From Epiperipatus broadwayi (taxonomy: Eukaryota > Onychophora > Udeonychophora > Euonychophora > Peripatidae), in the NCBI GenBank assembly GCA_028023455.1, contig JAQFVV010012496.1, positions 560,001 through 624,000 on the forward strand: a stretch of DNA of 64,000 nt. The letters are read 5' to 3'. This document shows positions 63,441 to 64,000 of the stretch, in pieces. Each line of letters begins with the position of its first letter. Positions within the stretch are counted from its first letter, which is position 1. The notes under the pieces were generated by a model. The model saw only the letters and a list, made by a program, of their open reading frames with translations, searched no databases and was not told where the DNA came from. The position numbers and the translations under genes are program-made.

Positions 63441-63680
63441 TCATATACCTAGAGTTTGATTGTAATTGAAGGGGATTTGAATACAGACATTCAAGCTCCC
63501 TTCTGCTATCCACTCTACCTCATACCATTGATACACATAACCACACATGTGAAAAAGATAAATGATCACCAATATACATATTTTGTCCTGATCCAGCATT
63601 CATCAGTTGCTACAGATCATCACCCACCACACATATATATAATCAGTTCTCAGATTATATTAAGATAGCCATTTTTTCTG
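63441..63680 (-). mobile_element. Family C copy 8, partial
   Basis: Starts immediately after the target duplication of copy 7, with ggatttgaatacagac, gatcaccaatatacatattt and attaagatagcca. Core CTGATGA is present (minus, about 63603) but GAAA is replaced by CAAA. It stops at about 63680; the remaining 320 bases show nothing recognised. Confidence 0.7.
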
Positions 63681-64000
63681 ATATAGATTTACACATACCA
63701 GATATACAGAAGTTAATAACTCTTTAGCTGAAAAATATAAATGATTACAGAATCGAAAAAAGGAATGAGAAATCAAGCTCCATAAAATCTTAGGGAAATG
63801 GAAAACCAGAGTTCAAAACAAAAAAGAAACCATTTCACTAATGATGAAAATGAAAAAAAAAAGCTAAAAATGTCTTAAATCTATATATCTGGAATGTGTA
63901 TATGTCGATATGCCATTGTCAATGAGATGGAAAGAGATGACCGGATATATTAATATCTTTCTGCTTAAATAATAACAAAATTTAATATAGACAGCATAAT

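Overview
The window looks like nuclear DNA of an AT-rich invertebrate animal. It carries Penelope-like (PLE), RTE, Jockey/CR1-like and restriction-like-endonuclease (RLE) retroelement remains, a tRNA-Gly-derived SINE, long ATT and GATA microsatellites, and no operon-like or bacterial structure. I cannot name the species. I see no convincing host gene. Almost every recognisable stretch is a transposable element, and most long ORFs are element remains or microsatellite translations.

The most notable content is a set of repeat families that carry hammerhead-ribozyme (HHR) cores: CTGANGA, a short stem II, GAAA, a self-complementary stem III, a NUH cleavage triplet and a bulged stem I. Family A (5.1, 12.5, 36.8, 41.6 kb), family C (20.6, 27.3, 29.2, 30.0, 35.8, 40.2, 61.0, 63.5 kb) and family E (28.5, 47.7, 53.5 kb) are mainly fold-back units. 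Family J/I (25.7-26.9, 41.2-42.5, 49.1-50.2 kb) forms tandem arrays of about 340-410 bp units with one ribozyme per unit, the layout of animal retrozymes. PLE coding remains (RT with YVDD and GIY-YIG endonuclease) lie at 1.25-4.4, 39.0-39.4 and 51.2-51.4 kb. PLEs are the known autonomous class that carries hammerheads, so they are the natural candidate partner.

Layout. 1-9.7 kb: a PLE split by a ~2.2 kb LTR-like element (family B), a second family B copy, and fold-backs. 10-15 kb: a tandem 338-bp element, family A, SINEs and a 5'-truncated Jockey-like LINE ending in (ATT)n. 15.4-18.5 kb: an antisense RLE-type retrotransposon lying inside that ATT tract. 19-30 kb: fold-backs, Gly-SINEs and a ribozyme tandem array. 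30.5-34.5 kb: the best-preserved LINE (endonuclease plus RT, one stop, RT motif B deleted). 35-45.7 kb: ribozyme elements, Gly-SINEs and a mariner-like MITE inside family D. 46-64 kb: fold-backs, RTE 3' ends, a 460-bp GATA tract, and a family B copy nested in a family C copy with exact 15-bp target duplications.

Many insertions are nested, so empty-site comparisons inside the window fix element ends and target duplications directly. All alignments were made by eye; percent identities and ribozyme folds were not computed.
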